A stretch of DNA of 64,000 nt from positions 62,001 through 126,000 of the forward strand of contig JAPMXV010000069.1 in assembly GCA_026936335.1 (NCBI GenBank). Reading direction: 5' to 3'. Shown in pieces: positions 21,268 through 32,076 of the stretch. Source of the stretch: Mantamonas sphyraenae (lineage: Eukaryota; CRuMs; Mantamonadidae). Every line of letters starts with the position of its first letter. Positions within the stretch are counted from its first letter, which is position 1. Below the pieces are notes generated by a model. It saw nothing but the letters and a program-made list of their open reading frames with translations, was not told the origin of the DNA and did no database searches. Made by a program: the position numbers and the translations under genes.

Positions 21268-22649
21268 ATGAGCTCCACCACCAACGAAAAGAGTGTCCAC
21301 ACGCCCCTCAAGGGTCCGTACACCATGACACGATACATTCTGGACTCGCAGCGCAAGCAGAGCAACGCTAGCGGCGAGTACACCGTGTTGCTGCAGGGCA
21401 TCCAGGTGAGCGATGTTTCCTCCCCGACGCAGCCTTTTAGCCGGCCGTTTTGCACGGTACACAGGCGCTGTGTGACATGCGGAGGCTGCAAGTGTGTCGG
21501 GGGAGGCCGTGACGGGCTGTGTAAAGGTTGCTGACACACGTGGAGGGCTTGAAACGGTGTGTAGACGGCGTGCAAGGTGATCAGCGACGCCGTGCGTTGT
21601 GCAGGCATGACCAACATGTTTGGTGAGATCGACGGCGAGGAGGTCAACGCCACGGGCGACCACCAGAAGAAGCTGGACGTGTATTCCAACGACGTCATGA
21701 TCAGTGCCTTGCGGTATGTGGGCCCAAACGTCGGAGGGGAAAATTCCTTCCACGGCGGCGACGGCGGCAACACACAACTGACACGGACCGGGGGGGTTCC
21801 AACCATGCCACACACCATGGTGATTGTGGTGGTGGTGTGATGCGGTTGGCATGTGCACACACACACACACACACACATCACATCACACACAACAGAGACA
21901 CTGGGTCGTGCTGCATGATTGTGAGCGAGGAGAACGAAGAACCGGTGGTGATGCCCGAGGAGTACCGTGGCAACTACGTGGTTGTGACAGACCCGCTGGA
22001 CGGAAGCAGCAACATCGACTGCAACGTGAGTGTGGGCACCATCTTTGGCATCTACCACCGCAAGAGCAGCAGCGAGGAAGAGCCGACGGTGGACGATGCA
22101 CTGCAGCCGGCAAAGAACCTGGTTGGGGCCGGGTACTGCATGTACGGCTCATCCACCCTGCTTGTGTTTAGCAACGGCAACAACGAGGTGATGGGCTTCA
22201 CGCTGGACAACAGCGTGGGCGAGTTTGTGCTCACGCATCGCAACCTGACCATCCCCTCCGGCGGCGAGATCTACAGCTGCAACGAGGGCAACTTTGCAAA
22301 GTGGAGCTCGGGTATCCAGGGCTTCATCAACGAGGTCAAGGAGTCTGGTTGGAAGGCTCGCTATGTGGGCTCCATGATTGCGGATGTGAACCGCACCTAC
22401 ATCAAAGGAGGCATGTTTATGTACCCGGCCGACAAGAAGAACAAGCGTGGCAAGCTGCGTCTTGTGTACGAGGTGGGGCCTTTGGGATGGCTCACCGTGC
22501 AGGCTGGTGGTGCTGCCAGCGATGGCAGCCAGTGTGTCACGGGTCTGGTCCCATCGGGCCCCCACGAGCGCGTGCCCGTCATCCTCGGCGACGCAGAGTA
22601 TGTTGCCATGGTGGAGAAGCACCTTGCCAACGAGGACAAGGAGGAATGA
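21268..22649 (+). CDS. FBP: Fructose-1,6-bisphosphatase (class I)
   Basis: Three exons (21268-21405, 21565-21713, 21896-22649) splice to 346 residues, the normal length. The enzyme hydrolyses fructose-1,6-bisphosphate to fructose-6-phosphate, the committed step of gluconeogenesis. The residues TMTRYILDSQRK start the family fold. The first splice restores IQTACKVISDAVRCAG, and exon 2 ends in KLDVYSNDVM. Exon 3 carries the metal site VSEENEEP and DPLDGSSNIDCN, plus GTIFGIYHRK and the substrate-binding GGMFMYPADKKN. All catalytic acidic residues of the class appear present. AMP-site conservation was not assessed. The protein lacks an obvious organelle targeting extension, so it is probably cytosolic. 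Intron 1 has GCTGACAC; intron 2 holds a CA repeat before its acceptor. Confidence 0.95.
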
Positions 22650-22677
22650 ACGCACGAATGACATGAACCGTTTGTTT

Positions 22678-23455
22678 TCAATCGGAATCGGAATCTTCGG
22701 CGCCGGGGAACTTGAACGACGACACTCCCAGGTTGATGGCACCCTGCGAGCGGTAGGAACGCTTGCGCTTGTTCTTTGTGGCCTGGAAGTTCTTGCCACG
22801 CACTTTGATGAGCTCATTATGTGCCTTGCGTCCATACTCGTCCATCTTGGTGTGGAACGAGTTGTCCCGCAGCTGCTCGTACACATCCCCAATGTCCTCT
22901 GCCTTGATGCGCTGGAACCGCTCTCCAGGCTGCTTCCTCTTGCCTGCAGGCGCCGTGTGTGGCCTCTGCGGCTGGCTCGGTTCCGGTGTGCTTGCTTCCT
23001 CCTTCTTCGTCTTGTTCTTCTTTGAGCTCTTGGGCTCCTCCTCCTCGGAGTCAGAGTCCGCCTCAGAGTCGGAGTCGGAATCGGAAGAGTCCGAAGAGTC
23101 AGAGTCAGAGTCGGAAGAATCAGAAGAATCAGAGTCAGAGTCGGAAGAATCAGAAGAATCAGAGTCAGAGTCGGAATCGGAAGAGTCAGAAGAGTCAGAA
23201 GAGTCAGAAGAGGCAGAATCAGAATCAGAAGAGTCATCCTCATCTTCGTCATCCTCATCCTCGTCATCCTCGTCATCCTCATCCTCATCATCCTCATCAT
23301 CTTCGTCATCGTCATCATCATCATCCTCATCCTCGTCATCCTCGTCATCGTCATCCTCGTCATCCTCATCCTCGTCATCCTCATCCTCGTCATCCTCATC
23401 ATCATCCTCATCATCATCCTCGGCATCATCCTCGTCATCATCATCCTCGTCATCC

Positions 23456-23488
<33 letters not shown>

Positions 23489-24048
23489 CCATCCTCGTCC
23501 TCCTCGCTGCTGCTGCTCTCTTCCTCCTCCACTCGTTGCCTCTTCCTGGGCTGCTCCTCCTCCTCCTCCTCACTGCTGCTGCTGTCCTCCTCATCCTCAT
23601 CCTCATCCTCATCCGACGACGAATCCTCCCGCTTCCTCTTCATGCTCCCACTGAAACCCAGCCCCTCCTCAGTGTCAGTTGCCCTCCTTGCCTCTCATTG
23701 CCTTCCAGACCAAAAATCCGTTTCGCATGCGTCACCCCCGCGTCCCCTCAACCTCCCACCCACTCACCTGCCCTTGGATGTTTTCTGTGCCTCTGCCCGC
23801 ACTGCCTCATGCGAAGCAATGATCTCCTGCAATGACACGCTGGCCTTGCTCAGCTGTGACGGAAAACACGGCATGCCAACCCGGCGTCAGCTCAGCATCT
23901 CACTCTCCCTCACCCACCCACTCTCTCACTTTCTCCCACTCACCTTGCCACTGTACTCGCTGTCCAGCTTGCGCACCGTCTTGTGCAGACCCTGTTCCTC
24001 CAGGTATGCCCGCACGACGGCCAGCGTCTCCTCCGTGTTCAAGCTCAT
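22678..24048 (-). CDS. NOLC1/SRP40-like nucleolar phosphoprotein with LisH motif
   Basis: Three exons (23944-24048, 23768-23853, 22678-23650) splice to 387 residues. The N-terminus is a LisH dimerisation motif (NTEETLAVVRAYLEEQGLHK). The middle is a long Asp/Glu/Ser low-complexity tract, about 200 residues, encoded by simple-sequence DNA at 23040-23640. The C-terminus is the SRP40_C domain: RFQRIKAEDIGDVYEQLRDN, then GKNFQATKNKRKRSYRSQG and a GVSSFKF end. NOLC1 (Nopp140) and yeast Srp40 are nucleolar chaperones of snoRNPs that share LisH, acidic serine tracts phosphorylated by CK2, and this C-terminal domain. Here the acidic tract lacks the basic interruptions typical of Nopp140, which is closer to the yeast form. 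It ends 28 bases from the convergent FBP stop codon. Confidence 0.85.
23040..23640. repeat. Low-complexity TCC/ATC trinucleotide-rich coding tract
   Basis: Imperfect runs of TCC, TCA, ATC and GTC triplets encode Asp/Glu/Ser on the minus strand in the NOLC1-like gene. The same DNA gives long serine and histidine frames on the plus strand that are not genes. Confidence 0.85.
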
Positions 24049-24126
24049 TTCCTTTCCGTGGGGTTCCGACTTTCTGTGTTGCCGCGTGCGCCTGGCATGC
24101 CACCACAAACACATCACACAGCGCCC
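24049..24126. promoter_or_regulatory. Divergent promoter region, NOLC1-like / squalene synthase
   Basis: A 78-base gap separates opposite start codons; no clear core element is visible. Confidence 0.35.
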
Positions 24127-25760
24127 ATGACCTCCACAGCCCTCCTTCAGTCTATTTGGCATCCTGATGAGCTCGTTGCTCTGGTGCAGGTACGTCCCCT
24201 GCCTGTGCCCACACATCCCCCATCCCCATCACACCTCACTCACACACACACTTTCTTTCCTCACACACTCACACACACGCTTACACTCACTCACACAACA
24301 CAGGCAAAGCTGTACTACAAGGTGCCCGAACTGACCCACCCCAACGAGAACTGGGAGTTCTGCTACGAGAAGCTCAACCAGGTGTGTTGGCCCTCCTCGC
24401 TCGCCGCCCACCGCCCGCGTGAATGTTCCCTTGGCACTTACACCCTCGCAGGTCAGCCGTAGCTTTGCCCCCGTGATCCAGGAACTTGACGATGAGCTGC
24501 GTGACCCCGTACGTGCACCCATGCAGCGTGTTTGCCTGGCCCTTCCCGCCTACCAAGCTGACCCCACCCGAAAATGCTTTCCATCTTTGGCTCTTTTTCG
24601 GCCCCACCAGATGTGCATCTTTTACCTCGTGCTGCGCGGCCTGGACACTGTCGGTGAGTGAACACAATGGGTGGGACATGTGCGCAGATGGATGCCACAC
24701 GCGTGGGGTATACCACAATCACATGGCATTGGCTTGGGCTTGGCTGCTGACACAAAACGTGGGGTGGTGGGGCAGAGGACGACATGGAGTACGAGGATGT
24801 GCCCCAGAAGCTTGAGTGGCTGCGCAACTTCCACCAGTTCCTTTACCAGCCCGACTGGACGCTGGACAAGATGGGATACGAACATGAGAAGGAACTGCTG
24901 ATCCACTTTGACAAGGTGACCCAATGCTTCCGTGAACTGAAGGCGGAGTACCGCGACGTGATTGAAGACATCACCAAGCGCATGGGTGCGGGCATGGCTG
25001 AATTCCAGGAACGGGACGTGGTCACCAAGCAAGACTACGACCTGTACTGTCACTACGTGGCCGGTCTCGTGGGCATCGGTTGCTCCAAGCTCTTCTACTG
25101 CTCGGGACTCGAGGGCGAGTTCTACGCCGACGCCGACGACATCAGCAACGGCATGGGACTGTTCCTCCAAAAGACCAACATCATCCGTGACTACCTGGAG
25201 GATCTGAACGACAAGCGCACCTTCTGGCCTCAGGAGGTGTGGTCCATCTACGCCGAGGATCTTGCCGACCTGGCACAACCCAAACACTCCCAGGCTGCGC
25301 TGGACACGCTGAACCACCTCATCACAGACGCCCTCCAGCACATCCCCGACTGTATCGAGTACCTTTCCCACCTCACCAACCAGCAGGTGTTCAACTTTTG
25401 CGCCATCCCCCAGGTCATGGCCATTGCCACCCTTGCCACCTGCTACAACAACCACGGCGTCTTTACCGGCGTCGTCAAGATCCGCAAGGGCGAGGCCTGC
25501 AAGATGATCATGGGAGTGCGTGACATCTACGATGTGTGCGCGGTGTTTGCCCAGTACGGTGCCGTTCTCCAGGCAAAGATCCCTGCCAAGGACCCCAACG
25601 CCACTGTGGCCCAGAAGCGCATGAAGGAAGCCATGGAGCTCATCGAACCCATCATGGCCCAGAATCCAAAGGCAGGCGGTCTCGATTGGACCGATTGGGT
25701 GGCTGCAACCACGCTCCTTGCATCCGGGGGCTATCTCGTTTCCAAGCACCTTGCCAAGGT

Positions 25761-25764
<4 letters not shown>
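24127..25764 (+). CDS. FDFT1: Squalene synthase (farnesyl-diphosphate farnesyltransferase)
   Basis: Five exons (24127-24189, 24304-24381, 24452-24508, 24611-24653, 24776-25764) splice to 409 residues, the normal family length. The enzyme condenses two farnesyl diphosphates to squalene, the first committed step of sterol synthesis, at the ER membrane. Signatures: SRSFAPVIQELDDELRDP in exon 3; the first Asp-rich motif DTVEDDM formed across the fourth splice; YCHYVAGLVGIG; the second Asp-rich motif in LFLQKTNIIRDYLED; and AIPQVMAIATLATCYNN. A C-terminal hydrophobic segment (WVAATTLLASGGYLVSKHL) is the ER anchor. The last intron contains GCTGACAC, while the smaller introns lack a clear copy. It shows that the organism makes sterols or other squalene-derived triterpenes. 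Confidence 0.97.
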
Positions 25765-25800
<36 letters not shown>

Positions 25801-25840
25801 CACCATACCACAAACACACACACACACACACACACACAAC
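25764..25840. repeat. Two (CA)n microsatellites in the 3' region of squalene synthase
   Basis: Two CA runs follow the squalene synthase stop codon, separated by a short ATGCACCATACCACAA segment. Similar CA or GT runs occur inside several introns of this window. Confidence 0.9.
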
Positions 25841-25928
25841 ATGCTGGATGTGGGTGTGCGAGTTTTGTCATCGCCATCCTCCACTGGACCAGCGCAAAAG
25901 GAAAAACAAAAGACAATTCCCCCCACAC

Positions 25929-26939
25929 ATGAGTTCCAGCTCTAGATTACGTCTCATTGACATCGGGGCCAACCTGACAGACCCCAAGTTTGCAGGGGTG
26001 TACAACGGGAGCAGCAAACATCCTGCCGACTTGCAACACGTGCTGGCAAGGGCATGGGAGGTGGGTATGGAACGCATCATGGTCACGTCGGGCTGCATTG
26101 GTGACGTGTACGACGCATTGGACATTGTCAAGGAGGACAGCAGGCTGGTGACCACAGTGGGTGTCCATCCAACACGGGCAGGCGAGTTTGAGTTTGGCAC
26201 GCAGCTGGAGGGCAAAGGCGAACAGGACGCAGACACGGCTGCGCAATGGCAACGTTACGTGGACTTGGGACTGGATGGACAGCCAGACACGTACCTGGCA
26301 CATCTGCAGAAGCTGGTGGAGGACAACCGGGAGCAGGTGGTGGCTGTGGGCGAATGTGGCCTGGACTACGACCGCCTGCACTTCTGCGACAAGGACACAC
26401 AGCAAAAGTACTTTGAATTGCAATTCGACCTGGCAGAAAACACCCAATTGCCCATGTTTCTGCACATGCGAGCTGCCTGCGACGACTTTCTGACGATCCT
26501 CAACCGCAATCGCCACCGCTTCACGGGCGGCGTGGTGCACAGCTTTGACGGCAGCCTCAGCGAGGCCAACGCCCTGTTGGATGCATTCGACGCCGACCAA
26601 CTGTACATTGGACTCAACGGCTGCTCCCTGCGCACGCAGGAGTCCCTCGACGTCGTTGCCAAGCTGCCTCTCGAGCGACTGATGATTGAGACCGATGCGC
26701 CATGGTGTGGAATCAAGAACACGCATCCGTCCAAGGCCCACGTGACCACCGAGTTTCCCACCGTCAACAAGGAAAAGAAGTGGAAGGAGGACCACTGTGT
26801 CAAGAACCGCAGCGAACCCTGCCACATTGTCCAGGTACTTGAGGTTGTTGCTGCCCTCAAGGACATGGATGTGGCCGAGGTTGCAGACACTCTATTTGAC
26901 AACACCCAACGCCTGTTCTTCCCATCGTCATCCCAGTGA
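25929..26939 (+). CDS. TatD-family deoxyribonuclease (TATDN1-like)
   Basis: A single-exon 336-residue protein of the TatD metal-dependent hydrolase superfamily. Members are 3'-5' exonucleases acting on DNA with abasic or damaged ends and contribute to apoptotic DNA degradation in animals. Visible motifs: LIDIGANLTDPKF at the N-terminus (the TatD form of the metal-binding first strand), TVGVHPTRAGEF, VVAVGECGLDYDR with the catalytic glutamate, LPMFLHMRAACDDF, GGVVHSFDGSLSEA and MIETDAPWCGIKN. The C-terminal PCHIVQVLEVVAALK and QRLFFP are also typical. The subfamily with DIGANLTD and an inserted loop after VGVHPTR fits eukaryotic TATDN1. The start at 25929 is the first ATG after the CA repeats and directly precedes the first strand. 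Confidence 0.92.
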   Translation: MSSSSRLRLIDIGANLTDPKFAGVYNGSSKHPADLQHVLARAWEVGMERIMVTSGCIGDVYDALDIVKEDSRLVTTVGVHPTRAGEFEFGTQLEGKGEQDADTAAQWQRYVDLGLDGQPDTYLAHLQKLVEDNREQVVAVGECGLDYDRLHFCDKDTQQKYFELQFDLAENTQLPMFLHMRAACDDFLTILNRNRHRFTGGVVHSFDGSLSEANALLDAFDADQLYIGLNGCSLRTQESLDVVAKLPLERLMIETDAPWCGIKNTHPSKAHVTTEFPTVNKEKKWKEDHCVKNRSEPCHIVQVLEVVAALKDMDVAEVADTLFDNTQRLFFPSSSQ

Positions 26940-26973
26940 ACAAAGCATGGCAGCACGACTCAAGAAAAGTTGT

Positions 26974-29387
26974 TCATTCATTTGCTTCCTCGCGTCGCTT
27001 CTGCGCAGCCACGCGTGCCTTGCTGTTGTGCACGTGCATCTTCTTCTTGTTGAGCTTGCGGCGGTCGAACTTGGTCATTGCGTGCTTGTCGATGTCATCG
27101 CGTTTGATGGGCTTCTTGGCAATCCGTTTGCGCACGTCCTTCCTGCCCTTCTTCAGCGTCAGCATGTAATCGGGCACCTCGCTGCCGCTGTTCTTGAGCA
27201 CATTGGCCACCGAGCGCAGCATGTGTTTATCATCCTCCGTCCACAGCGTGTACGCGTACCCCTTGCGTCCCCCACGGCCTGTGCGTCCCACACGATGGAT
27301 GTACGACACTGTGGTCTGCGGAAAGTCATAGTTGATGACACACCCCACGCCCTTAAAGTCGATACCGCGTGCCATGAGATCTGTGGCAATCAAAACCCAG
27401 ATTTTGCCTTCGCGAAACTTGTCCACCACATTCTTCCTCTCTGCCGCGCTCCTGTCCGCGTGGATCACGTCCACGTTCACGCCGTCGTAGATCAACTCGC
27501 GGAACAGCGCACGTGCACGCTCCTTGCTCTGTACAAACACAAGCACGGGCGGCTTGAGCCCCTTGTGCAGCAACTGCCGCATGGCAAGCAGTTTCCCGTC
27601 CTCACGACCCACAAAGATCAGCTCCTGGTGGATGTCACTTGTGGCGGCGTTCTTCATGCCCACTGTCACTGCCACCGGATCGTCCAGCACAGACCGTGCC
27701 AACTCTTCGATCCCCTGCATCATGGTTGCGCTGAACATGCTCTTGCGCAGCTTCGGGTTGCTGCACGCCGCAAACACAGGGTCGATCTGAACACCGTGTG
27801 TGTGGATGTGTGGATGTCAACCCATTGGATGTCAGTGGACACACCCCACACCCAGACAAACTCAAAGCACAATACAACACGGCTTCCTTTCCATGCAGAC
27901 AGACTCAGTTGTGCGCTTGTCTGAGACGCTATAAACAAGGGTATCGGCATCTGATTATTCTAAGACGAACGAGACTGTTATCCTTTCCTCATCGTCTGTC
28001 TGCATGGCTGTTGCACCGGCAAGAGATGCCTCTTCTCTTCTCCCTCTCTCTGTGCTCCAACACACTTACCTGTTCCAGGAAGCCCAGCTCAAACAGCTTG
28101 TCTGCCTCGTCCAGCACAAGGTGAGTGACGGTGCTGAGATCCACGGTGCGCTCCTCCACGAGCTTCATGAGCCGCATGGGGGTGCACACAAGGATGTCGT
28201 ACCTGTGCACCGCCTTTTCATCCTGCATCTGCTGTCCCGTCTTCTTGGTCAACACAGCCACCTTGAAAGGCTTGCCCTTGGCCAGTCGCTTCACCTCTCT
28301 GTGAATCTGGTTGGCCAGTTCCTTGGTCGGCGCCACAATCACCGCGCGAATCCCGGCCTTGGTGCTCGGTGCCTTCAGCGCCATCAGCAGTGGCAACACA
28401 AACGCAACTGTCTTGCCCGAGCCTGTGGGTGCACACCCAAGCACCTCCCTCCCTTCCATCATCAGAGGCACCACCTGCATCTGGATAGGCGTCGGCGCGC
28501 TGTATCCAGCGGCAAGCAGATTCCGTCCCAGGTACGCACGCATGTTGTACCGCTCTGACAGCTCCTCAAACGTACGCACAGGCTCTGGCACGTCGCCCCC
28601 CTCCACCTTGATCCGTTTGGCGTTCATCAGTGTGCGCACCTCCGTCTCATGTCTCGCCTCGTTCGCCTCGTCGTCCTCGGAAGCATCGTCGTCCGCAGAT
28701 CCTGATGTGTCGTCGTCGCTCGATCCGTCGTCCTCCTCCTCCTCGCTGCTGTCTCCGTCCTCCTCCTCCTCCTCCTCCTCCACATCCTTGCCTCGGCGTC
28801 CTTTGGCCTTCTTCCCGGACTTTTTAGCCCGCCCTGTGCCAAACACGCTGTCTGCGTCCAAATCTGTGCAGGCGTGCATGTGAGTCTCAGCCACCTCACT
28901 CACCTCACCCCACCCCACACTTACAATGATCATTCTCCTCCTGTGCGTCGCTGTCTGCACCCTCCTCCTCCTCCTCTCTTGCCTTTCTGCCCTTTTTGGT
29001 CTTGTTGCCCTTGCCCTTCTTCTTGGCGCCGCTGCTGCTGGATGAGGCTCTTGCACGCTTGGCCGCCTCCAGCTCCTGCTCTTGCTCCTCCTCCTCGGCC
29101 TCTTCGGCCTCCATTCGCTTTCGCTTTCGCTTGGCTCGCTCCTCCTTGCGTGCCTGCTTGCTCTTGGGCGTGCGTGCATGGGACCCCTTGTCCGCTGCCT
29201 GCTTGCGGGCCTCCTTCAGCGTGGCAAAAAAGTCCGCCGACCCAGGCAGGCCTTGGCCCTTGCGTTTGCTTCGGATGGTCTCCTCCACACTTTTGCCCTC
29301 TTCAAACAGGGCCATTTCCTGTGCATGTTTCCTCCGATTGAACGAAACCCCGGCCCGCAGCCGTTCAAACGCATCCCCCGTGTCCAT
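26974..29387 (-). CDS. DDX52: DEAD-box RNA helicase DDX52 / ROK1
   Basis: Three exons (28925-29387, 28070-28863, 26974-27786) splice to 689 residues. DDX52/Rok1 is a nucleolar helicase required for 18S rRNA processing and release of snR30 from the small-subunit processome. The N-terminal third is basic and acidic low complexity starting AFERLRAGVSFNRRKH, a Rok1-like start. Helicase motifs appear in order: PTPIQMQVVPLM (Q), APTGSGKT (I), APTKELANQ (Ia), TPMRLMKL (Ib), LDEADKLFELGF (II), FSATM (III), ATDLMARGIDFKG (V) and HRVGRTGRGG (VI). The stretch ARGIDFKGVGCVINYDFPQT and the following TEDDKHMLRSVANVL are diagnostic for DDX52 among DEAD-box proteins. The second intron, 283 bases, contains CTGACAT; the first, 61 bases, has no clear branch copy. 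Confidence 0.93.
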
Positions 29388-29644
29388 TTCGCTGCCTCGC
29401 CGTGCGGAGGAATCAACGACCCAGCAATGTAGGGAGGGGGGAAGGGGAAGGGGAGAGAGAGAGACGGAGAGAAGGAGAGGGAAGGACGTTGCATGTTGTT
29501 GCTTCCCCATCGTTCCATCTGTTCCCCCCCCCGAATGCCACCAACGGAAGCTGAACTGCACCTGACCAACCCCCACCCCCCCCCTCTCCACGTCCGTCCC
29601 GAGCGTCGAGAGACTGCGGAACATCAACGAGCACCACCTTCACC
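29388..29644. promoter_or_regulatory. Divergent upstream region, DDX52 / 7TM-kinase
   Basis: This 257-base gap contains a GA-rich run followed by a C-rich run on the plus strand. It is one of the longest intergenic gaps between divergent genes here. No clear element is recognised. Confidence 0.3.
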
Positions 29645-32018
29645 ATGTCGCTGTCCTACTCCATGGTCAAGGACCGCAGCGATGGGGCGTGTGCACACAT
29701 CTTTTCGCACTCGCAACTTGACTTTGGGTACAAGGAGGAAGTGCCCACGTTCTTTGTGGTCGTGGGTGCCACACCCCTCCTCTTCCTCGTCCTCTTGCTG
29801 GTCAAGCTGTACAAAACGTTCAACGAAGCCCTCCAGGGCAATCTGGATCACAAGAAGCTCCTGCTGCCCATCTTTTTCAAGTTCATCCAATACGTCACCT
29901 TTCTCTACGCCACCGTCTACCTCGTCACCATCCTCGTTTCCTCTGCTGCCGTCTGGCCGCAGGCAATTGCCGAGTTTTTCATGGTTCGTTGCTGCTCCTT
30001 TTGTGTGTGTGTGTGTGTGTGTGTGCCTCCCTGAGCCGTCTTCCTTAGGCGCCATTCTCCTTCCCCTCTTCACCATCCCTAGCTCACAGTCGCCCCCCTT
30101 GGTTCCTCCTTGTGTCCACATCCTCTTTCTGCCCCGGTGGCTCGTCACTTTTGGCACACCCCACACACCAACACTCACAGACGCAAGCCACTCTGCTTGT
30201 GCCCATGTTTATCCTGCACAACTCGCTGGCGATGCGCGCTCGAATCCGTTCCACTGTCCTTTCCGTCATTGTCAGCGCGGTAATCAGCACGGTACACGTA
30301 AGTGGAGGCGTGGCCCTTGTGGCGAATGGTTCCTCCCGTCCGTCTGCGTTCCCACACAGCCGTGTCTTTGCATGTGTGTGTGTGTGTGTGTGCTGACACT
30401 GGTGTGTTTCTTGGCTGGGCCGCAGCTCATCATCCACCTGCAGCTGGAAGAACAGCAGCTGTACTGGGTCATTGGATCAGCAGTGCAATGTTTCTTCTTT
30501 GCAGCGATTCTGGTGGCATCGCAGGTAGATGTGTGCCGTTCGAGGTTGCAGGTGCGTGTGTCGCTGGTGGTGTACGCGTGGTTGATGTTCCTGGTGAACC
30601 TGATGCGAGCCACCAACTTCCTGCTGATCTACGTGCACGCGTACGACACGGCGCTGTGCACCATGGCCTGCTTCTTTGTGCTCAACTACACCTTTTACGT
30701 GCCCGTGCTCTACTACACCCTGGTGCAGGAAAGCAAACACTGGCGCTCCATGGGCTGGACCAACGAGGACGAACACGGCATGAACACGCCCCTGGTGGAC
30801 GCCTTTGACAACCAGGGCGACCAATGGTCCATTGCCATGGACGACATCATGCTCTCCCTCAACCCGGATCGCGACAAGATCGGGTCCGGTGGGTTTGGCG
30901 AGGTGTTTCGTGCCCGGTGGAAAGGTGTCACCGTGGCGGTGAAGAAGAGCTTTGTGCAGCCTCACATGCAGACCCAACTCATGGAGGAGTTTGAGGTGGA
31001 GACAGAGTTGATGAAACGTCTGCGTCATCCCAACATTGTGGCGTGCTTTGGCGCGTGTATGCAAGCGCCGCATTTGCTCCTTGTGATGGAGTACATGGAA
31101 CGTGGCTCGCTGTTTGACGTGCTTCACAACAGCAACGTGGACCTGGACCCTGCGTTGAAGTTGCGCATGGCCACCGACGTCGCCAGGGGCATGTTTTACC
31201 TGCACACACACGAGCCACCCATCATCCACCGCGATCTCAAGTCGCCCAACCTGCTCGTCGACACAAACTTCAATGTCAAGGTGGGCGACTTTGGCATGGC
31301 CAAGATGTTCAGCAACACCGACGCCATGACCATGACGTACTGTGGCACCCCTGCCTGGACTGCTCCAGAAGCACACCGAGACGCACATTTTACCGTCAAA
31401 GCGGACGTGTACAGCTTTGGCATCACGCTTTGGGAGCTCCTCATGCGCAAGGTGCCCTTTGAAAACATGCCGGCCAACACAATCATCATCAAGGTCGCCA
31501 ATGGAGGCGCCCGCCCTCCGCTCCCAGCCTGGGTACACCCCAAGTTGCGCTCCCTCATCGAGGACTGCTGGCACGAGGAGCACAAACGCAGACCTTCCTT
31601 TCACGACATCCTCAACTTTCTCGAGAGCGAACAGACGGCACGCGACAACATCTTTGCCCCGGTGGCAGAGTCGTCGTCGTCGTCGTCATCCTCCGTGGGC
31701 AAAGGCACAGGCGCGGGCGCAAGCGCGGGTACAGGCTCACTTGCGTCTGTGCGGGGTAACAACGAACAGCAGCGTGGAATGGGAGGCGAGTCAAAGAGGT
31801 ATGGCAAGAAAACAGCCAAGGGGGTGGACAAGTCGATGACCCAATCGCTGCTCTACACTTCATTTGCAGACGAGGAGGACGAAGAGAATCCATTTGCCAG
31901 GGATGCCAGCCTGCCCAGTTCCAGGCGCAAGAGCTCGGTGGTGGTGGATCTGGCTGACGACAGCGATGAAGAGGACGGGAGCGGCGAGAACGACCCTTTC
32001 TCCTTTACAGACAAGTGA
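29645..32018 (+). CDS. Seven-transmembrane protein fused to TKL-type kinase domain
   Basis: Three exons (29645-29983, 30181-30297, 30426-32018), all phase 0, give 682 residues. Before the kinase I count seven hydrophobic segments, beginning with FFVVVGATPLLFLVLLLV and ending with MACFFVLNYTFYVPVLYYTL. The kinase starts near residue 290: glycine loop IGSGGFGEVFRARW, VAVKK lysine, IIHRDLKSPNLLV catalytic loop, DFGMAKM metal site, and a TKL-like APEAHRDAHFTVKADVYSFG segment. All catalytic residues are present, so it is probably active. Ser/Thr TKL kinases of this look are common in amoebae, plants and oomycetes. The last 130 residues are Ser-rich and acidic. No signal peptide is seen. A receptor that passes a signal through a cytosolic kinase is the likely role; the ligand is unknown. 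Confidence 0.75.
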
Positions 32019-32076
32019 ATGAGTGATTGTGAATGCGCACGACAGTAAAACTTGTCCAACTGTTCCATTGTCGTTG

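Noticed and set aside
22149..23612. Long minus frame rich in Met, Arg and Thr
   Set aside because: It is an out-of-frame reading of the NOLC1-like acidic tract and of the FBP complement.
25764..25840. Regular CA repeats that might be taken for a CRISPR array
   Set aside because: There are no unique spacers of constant length; it is a simple microsatellite in eukaryotic DNA.
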